A stretch of DNA of 64,000 bases, from positions 186,001-250,000 of the forward strand of contig NZ_MDVX01000011.1 of NCBI RefSeq assembly GCF_001719615.1, written 5' to 3'. This DNA comes from Neptunicoccus sediminis (lineage in GTDB: Bacteria; Pseudomonadota; Alphaproteobacteria; Rhodobacterales; Rhodobacteraceae). The notes beneath the pieces were generated by a model. The model worked only from the letters and a program-made list of their open reading frames with translations, was not told the DNA's origin and did not search any database. Positions 8,767 through 17,009 of this stretch are shown in pieces (positions within the stretch are counted from its first letter, which is position 1; each line of letters opens with the position of its first letter). Both the position numbers and the translations under genes were made by a program.

Positions 8767-9329
8767 TGGAAGAGGTGGAATTTGACCGTGAGCTTGCGGG
8801 ACTATCCGAAGATGCGCGGTGGCAGGAATGGATGGCGCGGGTCGAGGCGGTGTTATTCGCCAGCGAAACGGTGGTTGCGAAAAAGTCCCTGATGGCGGTG
8901 GTCGGGCAAGGCGCGTCACTGGATCGGCTGATTGCGGATATAAACAGGGAGCTGACCAAACGCCCCTATGAGGTGGTCGCCGTGGCCGGTGGTTATATGA
9001 TGCGGACGCGCAAGAAATTCGCGCCCGCCATTCACAAAGCCAGACACGGTGAGGATAAGGGCGTCCGGCTGAGCGAGTCTGAGCTCTTGGTGCTTGCGAC
9101 CATCGCCTATCAACAACCGGTCAGTCGCGCGGATTTGCGGGATGTTTTCGGCAAGGATGTGAACCGCGATCTGCTGTCCCGCCTGCAATACCGAAAGCTA
9201 ATCGCCAACGGTCCGCGCAGCCCCCGTCCGGGGGCGCCCCATACCTTTGTGACAACGCCGGAGTTCTTGCGCACCTTTGATCTTGAGAGCCTGCGCGACC
9301 TGCCGGAAATGGATTTCCCGCAGGCTTAG
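8766..9329 (+). CDS. SMC-Scp complex subunit ScpB-like protein
   Basis: 187 residues with the two winged-helix pattern of ScpB: ARVEAVLFASETVVAKKSLM at the N-terminus, KRPYEVVAVAGGYMMRTRK, then SESELLVLATIAYQQPVSRADL and the second wing GRPGAPHTFVTT-like segment. ScpB dimers bind the kleisin ScpA in the chromosome-organising SMC complex. No scpA or smc is nearby. The only partner is the DUF1403 gene, overlapping by one base. It is therefore probably a second, accessory ScpB rather than the housekeeping copy, which usually follows scpA. Its 3' end overlaps the convergent alcohol dehydrogenase by four bases. Confidence 0.8.
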   Translation: MEEVEFDRELAGLSEDARWQEWMARVEAVLFASETVVAKKSLMAVVGQGASLDRLIADINRELTKRPYEVVAVAGGYMMRTRKKFAPAIHKARHGEDKGVRLSESELLVLATIAYQQPVSRADLRDVFGKDVNRDLLSRLQYRKLIANGPRSPRPGAPHTFVTTPEFLRTFDLESLRDLPEMDFPQA

Positions 9330-10480
9330 GCTGCCTGTTCGAGGATCGCAACCAGTTCGGACTGGCCAAGGGGGAACGGATTGCCCTTCATCGAAGACGC
9401 ATGCGCCGAGAGTTCGGCGGCTTCACTGTATCGCCCCTGCGCCAGCCCCATAGCGGAAAGCCCGCGCAGACCCTGCGTACGGGACCAGTCATGCAGGGCT
9501 TGAAACCCGTCCGTCTGATCCGGCGTGGCAAATGTATTCCATACCTGCGAAACGACCCAAGCAATGCGGGTCGCGATCCCGCTGCCTTCTGCTGCGCGGT
9601 CACGATGGGACGCAAGTACCGCCGGCAACAGGGCACCGCAGATTTCACCGTGGGGTGCATTGGTCATGCCACCGATCACGCCAGCAAACCCGTGAACCGC
9701 GCCAAGCCCGCCATTGGCAAGCGCGAGCCCGCCGCAGGTGCTGACCCAAGCCATTTCCTCCATCGCTACCGCCGATTGATCCTCAATCAACGGTTTTAGC
9801 GCAGCCAATCCAACTGGAATCGCCGCACGGCACAGGGCATCGGTCATCGGGTTTGCCTTGGTCGAAAGATAGGGCTCTATCACCTGTGTCACCGCGTCCA
9901 GCGCGGCGGCCAGTTTCACAGATCGCGGCGCACCGTCCATCAGATCAGCATCCACAATGGCGATACGCGGGATCATGCGCGGGTCCCGCAGGCTGACCTT
10001 TATGGCGCGATCCGGCACTGTGATCACCGCATTGCGCGTGACTTCCGATCCGGTTCCCGCCGTTGTGGGCAGTGCGATCACCGTCAGGGGGGCCGCGTCA
10101 AGACTGCGCCCGTCACCAACCCCTTCAAGATAGGCGCGGGGCGGGCCATTGCTCGGAATTAATGCAGCGAGGGCTTTGGCGAAATCCATCACCGAGCCGC
10201 CGCCAAGGGCGATCACGACATCCGGTTGTGCATCCCTGAAACGCAGGAGCGCGGAGTCCAGCAGAGGCAGGTCGGGTTCTGCGCTGCAAGCGATGGTCTC
10301 AACCTGCAATCCGGCGTCACCACATTGCGTGCGCAGCCAGTCTGCTCGCTTCTCGTTCGACCCGTGCACCAGCAGCACAGAACCGCCCAAGCCCGCTGCC
10401 AGACCGGCGGCAAGATCACGGGTGCCGCGCCCGAAGTGGATAGTGTTCGGGGCGCTAAAGGCGAAAGTGGCGAATGTCAT
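9326..10480 (-). CDS. Iron-containing alcohol dehydrogenase family protein
   Basis: 384 residues of the group III alcohol dehydrogenase family. The N-terminal Rossmann-like part has ALGGGSVMDFAKALAAL and PTTAGTGSEVTRNAVI, which bind NAD(P) and its phosphates. In the C-terminal helical domain the metal ligands normally Asp, His, His, His read as LDAVTQVIEPY (the first His is Gln), then GAVHGFAG and APHGEIC. Loss of one ligand may change or remove iron binding. The gene follows glpK by 12 bases on the same strand, so it may act on glycerol or a related alcohol, but the substrate cannot be read from sequence. Alternatives include a maleylacetate reductase-like role. Confidence 0.85.
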   Translation of the reverse strand: MTFATFAFSAPNTIHFGRGTRDLAAGLAAGLGGSVLLVHGSNEKRADWLRTQCGDAGLQVETIACSAEPDLPLLDSALLRFRDAQPDVVIALGGGSVMDFAKALAALIPSNGPPRAYLEGVGDGRSLDAAPLTVIALPTTAGTGSEVTRNAVITVPDRAIKVSLRDPRMIPRIAIVDADLMDGAPRSVKLAAALDAVTQVIEPYLSTKANPMTDALCRAAIPVGLAALKPLIEDQSAVAMEEMAWVSTCGGLALANGGLGAVHGFAGVIGGMTNAPHGEICGALLPAVLASHRDRAAEGSGIATRIAWVVSQVWNTFATPDQTDGFQALHDWSRTQGLRGLSAMGLAQGRYSEAAELSAHASSMKGNPFPLGQSELVAILEQAA

Positions 10481-10492
10481 TTCTTAACAACC

Positions 10493-11980
10493 TCAAACGC
10501 TCATCGTGGCGTCTACGGCCTTTTTCCAACCGTCGTATTTGGCCTTGCGCTGGTCTTCTTCCATCTGCGGCGTAAACTGTTTGTCGAGCGCCCAGCCCTT
10601 AGCGAAAGTTTCCTGATCAGGGTAGAGCCCCACATGCATTCCCGCCAGCCACGCTGCGCCGAGCGCGGTTGTTTCCAGAACCTTCGGACGGTCCACAGGG
10701 GCTGCGATTATATCAGACAGGAATTGCATGGCAAAATCATTGGCAGACATGCCACCGTCTACCCGCAGGGTCGGTTGCACGCCGTCGACCTGCCAATCTG
10801 CGGACATGGCATCAAGCAGGTCACGGGTCTGGAAGCCCACGCTTTGCAGTGCAGCCCGCGCCATTTCCGCCGGACCGGAACCGCGGGTTAGTCCGAAAAC
10901 CGCACCCCGGCAATCGGGGTTCCAGTAGGGCGCACCAAGACCAACGAAAGCGGGCACAAGGATCACATCCTGATTGTCATCCGCATCCCGCGCCAGTGCT
11001 TCGGTCGCGGCGGCATCCTTGATGATCTGCAAGCCATCGCGCAGCCATTGCACCACAGCGCCTGCTACAAAGATCGACCCTTCCAGTGCATAGGTCGGCT
11101 TGCCGTCCAGTTGATAGGCAATGGTTGTCAGCAGACGGTTTTTTGACACCACAGGGGTTTCGCCCGTGTTCAACAGGGCAAAACAACCGGTGCCATAGGT
11201 GGATTTCAGCATGCCGGGTTTGAAACAGGCCTGCCCGACGGTGGCGGCCTGCTGATCCCCCGCGACGCCACAGATCGGAATTTCATGGCCGAAAAGATCC
11301 GCACGCGCATGGCCGAAATCGGCGGCGCAATCCTTGACCTCGGGCAGCATATCCATCGGGATGTTCAACAACTCGCAGATTGTGCTGCTCCAGCGGCCCT
11401 TGCGAATGTCGTAAAGCATAGTGCGGGCCGCATTGGTGGCGTCGGTGGCGTGGACCTTGCCGCCGGTCAGCTTCCAGATCAGATAACAATCAACGGTGCC
11501 GAACAACAGTTCGCCTTTGTCGGCGGATTCCCGTGCGCCATCGACATTTTCTAAAATCCAGCGCAGTTTTGTGCCGGAAAAATAAGGATCGACTAGCAGT
11601 CCCGTGCGATCCGCGATCATGTCGCCCTGTCCGCTGTCCCGCAGGCTGCGGCAGTATTCTGCGGTGCGGCGGTCCTGCCAGACAATGGCGTTATAGACCG
11701 GCTTGCCGGTTTTAGCGTTCCAGACAATGGTGGTTTCGCGCTGGTTGGTGATGCCGATTGCCGTCACCTCTCGCGAGGATAATCCCGCCCGCTCAATCGC
11801 TGCGCGACAGGTGCCAGCCGTCGTTGCCCAAAGGTCCGCCGGATCATGTTCAACCCAACCGGAGTTGGGGAAAATCTGGCGGAACTCTTCCTGCGCGCTG
11901 GCGACTGGGGTCATGTTTTTGTCAAACAGGATGGCCCGCGTCGAAGTCGTGCCCTGATCAATGGCGAGGATATGGGTCAT
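10493..11980 (-). CDS. glpK: Glycerol kinase
   Basis: 495-residue FGGY kinase, the normal length for GlpK. It begins with [15 protein letters not shown], the phosphate-binding motif of the actin-like ATPase fold. Substrate-contacting stretches [12 protein letters not shown] and [13 protein letters not shown] are intact, as are GVAGDQQAA and [11 protein letters not shown] near the C-terminus. It phosphorylates imported glycerol to glycerol 3-phosphate for GlpD. It lies after glpV at the end of the ABC transporter operon, giving a full uptake-phosphorylation-oxidation route in one transcription unit. Confidence 0.96.
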   Translation of the reverse strand: MTHILAIDQGTTSTRAILFDKNMTPVASAQEEFRQIFPNSGWVEHDPADLWATTAGTCRAAIERAGLSSREVTAIGITNQRETTIVWNAKTGKPVYNAIVWQDRRTAEYCRSLRDSGQGDMIADRTGLLVDPYFSGTKLRWILENVDGARESADKGELLFGTVDCYLIWKLTGGKVHATDATNAARTMLYDIRKGRWSSTICELLNIPMDMLPEVKDCAADFGHARADLFGHEIPICGVAGDQQAATVGQACFKPGMLKSTYGTGCFALLNTGETPVVSKNRLLTTIAYQLDGKPTYALEGSIFVAGAVVQWLRDGLQIIKDAAATEALARDADDNQDVILVPAFVGLGAPYWNPDCRGAVFGLTRGSGPAEMARAALQSVGFQTRDLLDAMSADWQVDGVQPTLRVDGGMSANDFAMQFLSDIIAAPVDRPKVLETTALGAAWLAGMHVGLYPDQETFAKGWALDKQFTPQMEEDQRKAKYDGWKKAVDATMSV

Positions 11981-12065
11981 GGGGTGTCCACCTGTTTTTA
12001 AGATGTCGATAGAATGTCGGTGCGCGGGCGGCTGTCAAGCCTTCGGCCGCAAGCCTGCGCGGGGT

Positions 12066-12129
12066 GGAGCGGCCCGCCCGTTCGGGGCCGCTCCGGTATT
12101 GCGGATCGCAGGGGCGGCAAACCGCCCCT
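12066..12129 (-). terminator. Two GC-rich hairpins between glpV and glpK
   Basis: Two inverted repeats fill the 160-base glpV-glpK gap: GGAGCGGCCC (12066-12075) with GGGCCGCTCC (12085-12094), and AGGGGCGG (12110-12117) with CCGCCCCT (12122-12129) around a CAAA loop. Neither is followed by a T-run on the minus strand. They are better read as mRNA 3'-end stabilisers or pause structures after the binding-protein gene than as full terminators. Confidence 0.5.
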
Positions 12130-12140
12130 TGATCACCGGC

Positions 12141-13862
12141 TTATTGCCAGGATTTGATCAGCTCGTCGTAAGAAACCGTTTTTGGCTCTTCGTCTTCGTT
12201 TTCCAGCTTGGCCTTAGGCGAACCGGGTTGGGACAGCCAGTGCTCCGGGTCCATTTCCTCGTTCATCTTCGGGCCGATGTCGCCCTGAACACCTGCACGC
12301 TCCAGACGGATCAGGACTTTTTCCTGATCGGCACACAAAGCGTCGAGCGCTTCTTGCGGGGTTTTCGCACCGGACATTGCGTCACCGATGTTCTGCCACC
12401 ACAGCTGCGCCAGCTTCGGGTAGTCAGGCACATTCGTGCCGGTCGGGGACCACTGCACGCGGGCAGGGGAGCGGTAGAATTCTACCAAACCGCCGAGTTT
12501 TGGCGCCCGCTCAGTGAAGCTTTCGTGCTGGATCGTGGATTCACGGATGAATGTCAGACCAACATGGGATTTCTTCACGTCAACGGTTTTGGAGGTCACG
12601 AACTGGGCATAGAGCCAGGCCGCTTGGGCACGATCCACAGGTGTGGATTTCATCAGCGTCCATGAACCGGCGTCCTGATAGCCGATCTTGGTGCCTTCAG
12701 TCCAGTAAGCACCGTGTGGCGAAGGTGCCATGCGCCATTTCGGTGTCCCGTCTTCGTTCATCACAGGCAAATCAGGTTCTACGGATGCGGCTGTAAAGGC
12801 GGTGTACCAGAACATTTGCTGTGCAACATTACCCTGTGCCGGAATTGGGCCCGCTTCAGAGAATGTCATACCGGCTGCTGCTGGCGGAGAGTATTTTTCC
12901 AGCCATTCGATCGCCTTGGTCACAGCATAAACCGCTGCCGGCCCGTTTGTGGCACCGCCACGGGCAACACAGGAGCCCACAGGCTGGGAGTTTTCGTTTA
13001 CACGGATACCCCATTCATCCACAGGCAGGCCGTTCGGCTCACCCACATCGCCGGCACCGGCCATGGACAGCCAGGCATCAGTGTAGCGCCAGCCAAGGGA
13101 CGGGTCTTTCTTACCGTAGTCCATGTTGCCATAGATCTCGCCGTCAACGCCCATGTGGGACAGGTCACGGCCGGTGAAGAATTCAGCGATGTCCTCATAG
13201 GCGGACCAGTTCACAGGCACGCCCAGATCATAGCCGTATTTTTCCTTGAAGTCGGCTTTGTTCTTGTCGTCGTTGAACCAGTCGTAGCGGAACCAGTAAA
13301 GGTTGGCGAATTGCTGGTCGGGCAGTTGGTAAACCTTGCCGTCCGGTCCGGTTGTAAAGGACAGACCGATAAAGTCTTCCAGATCCAGACCGGGGTTGGT
13401 GACAGAAGCGCCTTCGCCTTCCATCCAGTCGGTCAGGTTACGCGCCTGTTGATAGCGCCAGTGGGTGCCGATCAGATCAGAGTCGTTGATATAGGCGTCA
13501 TAGATGTTTTCGCCGGACTGCATCTGTGTTTGCAGTTTCTCAACAACATCCCCTTCCCCGATCAGGTCATGTGTGACCTTGATGCCGGTAATGGCTTCAA
13601 ATGCCGGAGCCAGAACAGTGGCTTCGTATTCGTGGGTGCCGATTGTCTCGGAGACCACATTGATGGACATGCCCTGAAACGGTTTCGCTGCATCCACGAA
13701 GAACTGAAGCTCTGCTTCCTGTTCTTCACGGGACAGGACGGACATATCCTTGATTTCGGAATCCAGAAACGCTTTGGCGGCGTCCATATCTGCGAACACG
13801 GGTGTGCTCAGCAAACAGGCCACCACGCTCAGCGCGGATGTTCCTTTAAGTCGCAAGGTCAT
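12141..13862 (-). CDS. glpV: Glycerol ABC transporter substrate-binding protein GlpV
   Basis: 573-residue periplasmic binding protein, longer than ordinary sugar-binding proteins but typical for this glycerol system. The signal peptide is LRLKGTSALSVVACLLST ending at VFA. The mature part has the family-1 solute-binding pattern (AFEAITGIKVTHDLIGEGDV, FTTGPDGKVYQLPDQQ). The ATG at 13862 follows GGGAGGA and is preferred over a slightly longer reading. By analogy with glpSTPQUV of Rhizobium leguminosarum it binds glycerol and delivers it to GlpP/GlpQ. It lies downstream of glpU. Confidence 0.9.
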   Translation of the reverse strand: MTLRLKGTSALSVVACLLSTPVFADMDAAKAFLDSEIKDMSVLSREEQEAELQFFVDAAKPFQGMSINVVSETIGTHEYEATVLAPAFEAITGIKVTHDLIGEGDVVEKLQTQMQSGENIYDAYINDSDLIGTHWRYQQARNLTDWMEGEGASVTNPGLDLEDFIGLSFTTGPDGKVYQLPDQQFANLYWFRYDWFNDDKNKADFKEKYGYDLGVPVNWSAYEDIAEFFTGRDLSHMGVDGEIYGNMDYGKKDPSLGWRYTDAWLSMAGAGDVGEPNGLPVDEWGIRVNENSQPVGSCVARGGATNGPAAVYAVTKAIEWLEKYSPPAAAGMTFSEAGPIPAQGNVAQQMFWYTAFTAASVEPDLPVMNEDGTPKWRMAPSPHGAYWTEGTKIGYQDAGSWTLMKSTPVDRAQAAWLYAQFVTSKTVDVKKSHVGLTFIRESTIQHESFTERAPKLGGLVEFYRSPARVQWSPTGTNVPDYPKLAQLWWQNIGDAMSGAKTPQEALDALCADQEKVLIRLERAGVQGDIGPKMNEEMDPEHWLSQPGSPKAKLENEDEEPKTVSYDELIKSWQ

Positions 13863-13928
13863 TTTTGTTCCTCCCAAGGTTTGAACAATTAAAGCTGTCC
13901 GGTCTTGCGTGCCGGTCAGCCACTTCGA

Positions 13929-14201
13929 TTACACCCAGCGGAACACCGCTACGGCGTAGAAAAAACAGACGATCAATGCGCCCCATTGCGAAACGTCGGT
14001 GGTTGCGAGCCATGCCAGATTGATAAAGGCCGATCCTAACAGGGTGATGAACAAACGGTCCCCCCGCGTGGTTTCAATCCGCAAGATCCCGACCCGAGGT
14101 GTCTCGGGGAATTTGATCGCAAGGATTGTAAACACGATCAGGGTTGCGGCGATGACTGCGAAGAAAATTGCAGTGGGCCAGGTCCATGCCATCCATTCCA
14201 T
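13929..14201 (-). CDS. glpU: Small membrane protein GlpU (DUF2160)
   Basis: 90-residue membrane protein with three hydrophobic segments (WPTAIFFAVIAATLIVFTIL, LFITLLGSAFINLAWLA, ALIVCFFYAVAVFRWV). It matches DUF2160, a small protein found almost only between the permease and binding-protein genes of this glycerol ABC operon, named GlpU in Rhizobium. Its function is not established; position suggests an accessory transporter subunit. AAGGAGAG precedes the ATG at good spacing. It lies 20 bases after glpQ. Confidence 0.88.
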   Translation of the reverse strand: MEWMAWTWPTAIFFAVIAATLIVFTILAIKFPETPRVGILRIETTRGDRLFITLLGSAFINLAWLATTDVSQWGALIVCFFYAVAVFRWV

Positions 14202-14221
14202 GAGGTCTCTCCTTCGTTAGA

Positions 14222-15055
14222 TTACACGCGACCCAAGGCAAAGCCCTTGGCGATGTAGTTGCGGACAAAATAGATCACCAGCGCACCCGGAACGATGGTC
14301 AGCACACCGGCAGCGGCCAGAACACCCCAGTCGATACCTGCAGCGCCCACAGTGCGGGTCATGGTGGCGGCGATGGGCTTGGCATCTACACTGGTCAGGG
14401 TTCGGCTTAGCAGTAGTTCGACCCAGCTGAACATGAACAGGAAGAAAGCGGTAACACCGATGCCCGACGCCACTAGCGGGGTGAAGATGCGGATAAAGAA
14501 ACGCGGGAAGGAATAGCCGTCGATATAGGCGGTCTCGTCGATTTCCTTAGGCACACCGCGCATGAAGCCCTCCAATATCCACACCGCCAGCGGCACGTTG
14601 AACAGACAATGGGCCAGCGCCACGGCGATATGGGTGTCAAACAACCCGACCGAGGAATAAAGCTGGAAGAACGGCAGCGCAAACACCGCAGGCGGGGCCA
14701 TCCGGTTTGTCAGCAGCCAGAAGAACAGGTGTTTGTCCCCCAGAAACGTATAGCGGCTGAAGGCATAGGCCGCGGGCAGTGCGACCGCGAGGCTGATCAC
14801 CATATTGATCACCACATAGGCCATAGAGTTCAGATAGCCCGTGTACCATGACGCATCCGTCAGGATGGTCAAATAGTTGTCAAAGGTCAGATCACGGGGC
14901 CACAGGGTGAATGTGTTCAGGATTTCCGTGTTGGTCTTCAGGCTCATCGTGAGCAGCCAATAGATCGGCAGCAGCAGGAACAGCAGATAAAGCCCCATGA
15001 CAATGGCATTGCCCTTGATGCGGAAACCACCGCGTTTTTGTGCAGAAACAGACAT
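14222..15055 (-). CDS. glpQ: Glycerol ABC transporter permease GlpQ
   Basis: 277-residue MalG-like inner-membrane permease with six predicted helices. The ATPase-coupling EAA loop reads VPKEIDETAYIDGYSFPRFF, about residues 167-186. It forms the channel with GlpP and couples to GlpS/GlpT. Its ATG overlaps the glpP stop by one base. A second gene at 21710-22519 is a clear paralogue, sharing DETAxIDGYSxPRF and the C-terminal GF-x-G-x-V ending. Confidence 0.92.
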   Translation of the reverse strand: MSVSAQKRGGFRIKGNAIVMGLYLLFLLLPIYWLLTMSLKTNTEILNTFTLWPRDLTFDNYLTILTDASWYTGYLNSMAYVVINMVISLAVALPAAYAFSRYTFLGDKHLFFWLLTNRMAPPAVFALPFFQLYSSVGLFDTHIAVALAHCLFNVPLAVWILEGFMRGVPKEIDETAYIDGYSFPRFFIRIFTPLVASGIGVTAFFLFMFSWVELLLSRTLTSVDAKPIAATMTRTVGAAGIDWGVLAAAGVLTIVPGALVIYFVRNYIAKGFALGRV

Positions 15056-15927
15056 CAGTGGCCATCCCTTTTGTCGAGGTTTGTCATAACGGTGTAGAAC
15101 ACATAAGAGATCAGCAGGATCACCAGATAATACATGATCGAGAAGGCGGCGGCGGGACCAAGATCAAACTGTCCAAGCGCCATTTTCACCAGATCAATCG
15201 ACAGGAAGGTTGTCGAGTTGCCCGGCCCGCCGCCCGTCACAACAAACGGTTCGGTGTAGATCATGAAACTGTCCATAAAACGCAGCAGGATTGCGATCAT
15301 CAGCACGCCGGTAATCTTCGGAAGTTCGATAAAGCGGAACACGGCCCAGCGGCTGGCCTGATCAATCTTTGCCGCCTGATAATAGGCATCAGGAATGGAT
15401 TGCAGACCGGCATAGGCCAGAAGTGCGACAAGCGAGGTCCAGTGCCACACGTCCATGACAATCACGGTGATCCAAGCGGCATAGAAGTTCTGGGTATAGT
15501 TGTAATCAATCCCCATCGCATCCAGCGTATACCCCAGCAGGCCAATATCGACCCGACCGAAAATCTGCCAGATGGTGCCGACCACGTTCCAGGGGATCAG
15601 CAGGGGCAGGGACATCAGCACCAGACAAAACGACGCCCAGAAGCCCCGTTTGGGCATATTCAGGGCAACGAAGATGCCCAGCGGAATTTCAATGGCAAGG
15701 ATAATAGCCGAGAAAGCGATCTGTCGCCCCAACGCATCCCACATCCGCTCGGTGTCCATCATCTCGCGGAACCAGTCGATACCGGCCCAGAAGAACTGGT
15801 TGTTGCCGAAGGTATCCTGCACCGAATAGTTCACCACCGTCATCAACGGGATTACGGCCGAAAAGGCGACTAGCACCAGAACGGGCAGGATCAGGAACCA
15901 TGCCTTTTGGTTGACAGTCTTGTTCAT
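15055..15927 (-). CDS. glpP: Glycerol ABC transporter permease GlpP
   Basis: 290-residue MalF-like permease with six predicted helices, starting in the cytoplasm (NKTVNQKAWFLILPVLVLV). The EAA loop reads YYQAAKIDQASRWAVFRFIE, about residues 190-209. VIVMDVWHWTSLVALLAYAG in a middle helix is shared almost exactly with the paralogue at 20847-21713. It pairs with GlpQ to form the membrane channel. Start and stop overlap the neighbours by one base each, so it is translated as part of a tightly coupled set. Confidence 0.92.
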   Translation of the reverse strand: MNKTVNQKAWFLILPVLVLVAFSAVIPLMTVVNYSVQDTFGNNQFFWAGIDWFREMMDTERMWDALGRQIAFSAIILAIEIPLGIFVALNMPKRGFWASFCLVLMSLPLLIPWNVVGTIWQIFGRVDIGLLGYTLDAMGIDYNYTQNFYAAWITVIVMDVWHWTSLVALLAYAGLQSIPDAYYQAAKIDQASRWAVFRFIELPKITGVLMIAILLRFMDSFMIYTEPFVVTGGGPGNSTTFLSIDLVKMALGQFDLGPAAAFSIMYYLVILLISYVFYTVMTNLDKRDGH

Positions 15928-17009
15928 TATTCCCCCCCCGCAGGTGCAACCCGCCAGCTGTCCGCGTAGATGTTGATCCCCGCCGGATCAAAGACGATCC
16001 GGTTGGCATCCGGTGAAATGGAACTGCCTTCGGCAGCGATCACGTTGATCTCGGTCCCTTGGAAATCTGCCCGCACGATCTTGTGCCGGCCCACGTCCTC
16101 AACCCGTTTAACCTTGACCGGCAATCCGGTGTCTCCGCTGGTCAGCGTAGTAAACTCGGGGCGAACGCCCAGTTCGACCTTGCCCGATGGCGTGTTGAAA
16201 TTCTGACCCAGAGAAATCTCGGTTCCGCCCAGAACCGCCTTGTCGCCGGTCACGGTCGCATTCAGCACGTTCATACCGGGCGAGCCGATGAAATAGCCCA
16301 CAAAAGTATGTTCGGGGCGTTCAAACAATTCTTGCGGCGTGCCCATTTGCACAACACGACCGTCATACATCACCACAACCTTATCCGCAAAAGTCAGCGC
16401 CTCTGTCTGGTCATGGGTCACGTAGATCATCGTGTGACCAAATTCGTGATGCAGGGATTTCAACTGGGTGCGCAGCTCCCATTTCATATGGGGGTCAATC
16501 ACGGTCAGCGGTTCGTCAAACAGCAGCGCGTTGACATCTTCGCGCACCATTCCCCGCCCGAGCGAGATTTTCTGCTTGGCATCTGCGGTCAGTCCGCGGG
16601 CCTTGCGGTTGAGCATCTCTTCCATGCCGATCATCTGCGCGATCTGTTGCACGCGATCCCGCACATAGGCCGCATCCGCCCCGCGATTGCGTAGCGGAAA
16701 CGCCAGATTGTCCCGCACAGTCATCGTGTCATAGACCACCGGAAACTGGAAAACCTGCGCGATGTTGCGCTCCGTCGTGGGCGCGTGGGTCACGTCCTTG
16801 TCGTCAAACAGGATACGTCCCTGACTGGGGTGTAGCAGGCCGGAAATGATGTTCAGCAGCGTGGACTTGCCGCAACCCGAAGAGCCAAGCAGCGCATAGG
16901 CTTCGCCGTCCACCCAGTCGTGGTTCAGCTCTTTGAGCGCAAAATCCTGTTCGCCTTGCGGGTTTGGCAGATAGGAATGGGCCAAATTGTCGAGGGTGAT
17001 TTTAGCCAT
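15927..17009 (-). CDS. glpT: Glycerol ABC transporter ATPase GlpT, degenerate signature motif
   Basis: 360-residue ATPase of the MalK/UgpC type with a C-terminal TOBE-like regulatory domain. Walker A is GSSGCGKST (residues 42-50), the Q-loop Gln is at 88, Walker B is ALLFDEP with Glu166, and the switch His is 199 in YVTHDQTEA. The ABC signature, usually LSGGQ, reads LTADA (140-144), losing both glycines. In the heterodimer with GlpS, this subunit's intact Walker motifs would meet the intact LSGGQ of GlpS, while its own poor signature faces GlpS's ATP. It overlaps glpS by eight bases. Confidence 0.92.
   Translation of the reverse strand: MAKITLDNLAHSYLPNPQGEQDFALKELNHDWVDGEAYALLGSSGCGKSTLLNIISGLLHPSQGRILFDDKDVTHAPTTERNIAQVFQFPVVYDTMTVRDNLAFPLRNRGADAAYVRDRVQQIAQMIGMEEMLNRKARGLTADAKQKISLGRGMVREDVNALLFDEPLTVIDPHMKWELRTQLKSLHHEFGHTMIYVTHDQTEALTFADKVVVMYDGRVVQMGTPQELFERPEHTFVGYFIGSPGMNVLNATVTGDKAVLGGTEISLGQNFNTPSGKVELGVRPEFTTLTSGDTGLPVKVKRVEDVGRHKIVRADFQGTEINVIAAEGSSISPDANRIVFDPAGINIYADSWRVAPAGGE

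Noticed and set aside
7834-9329. Reading the ScpB-like gene as the housekeeping scpB
   Set aside because: Housekeeping scpB normally follows scpA; here it follows only a DUF1403 gene, so an accessory copy is more likely.
12714-13892. 392-residue open frame on the plus strand
   Set aside because: Antisense to glpV; no ribosome site and no recognisable motif.
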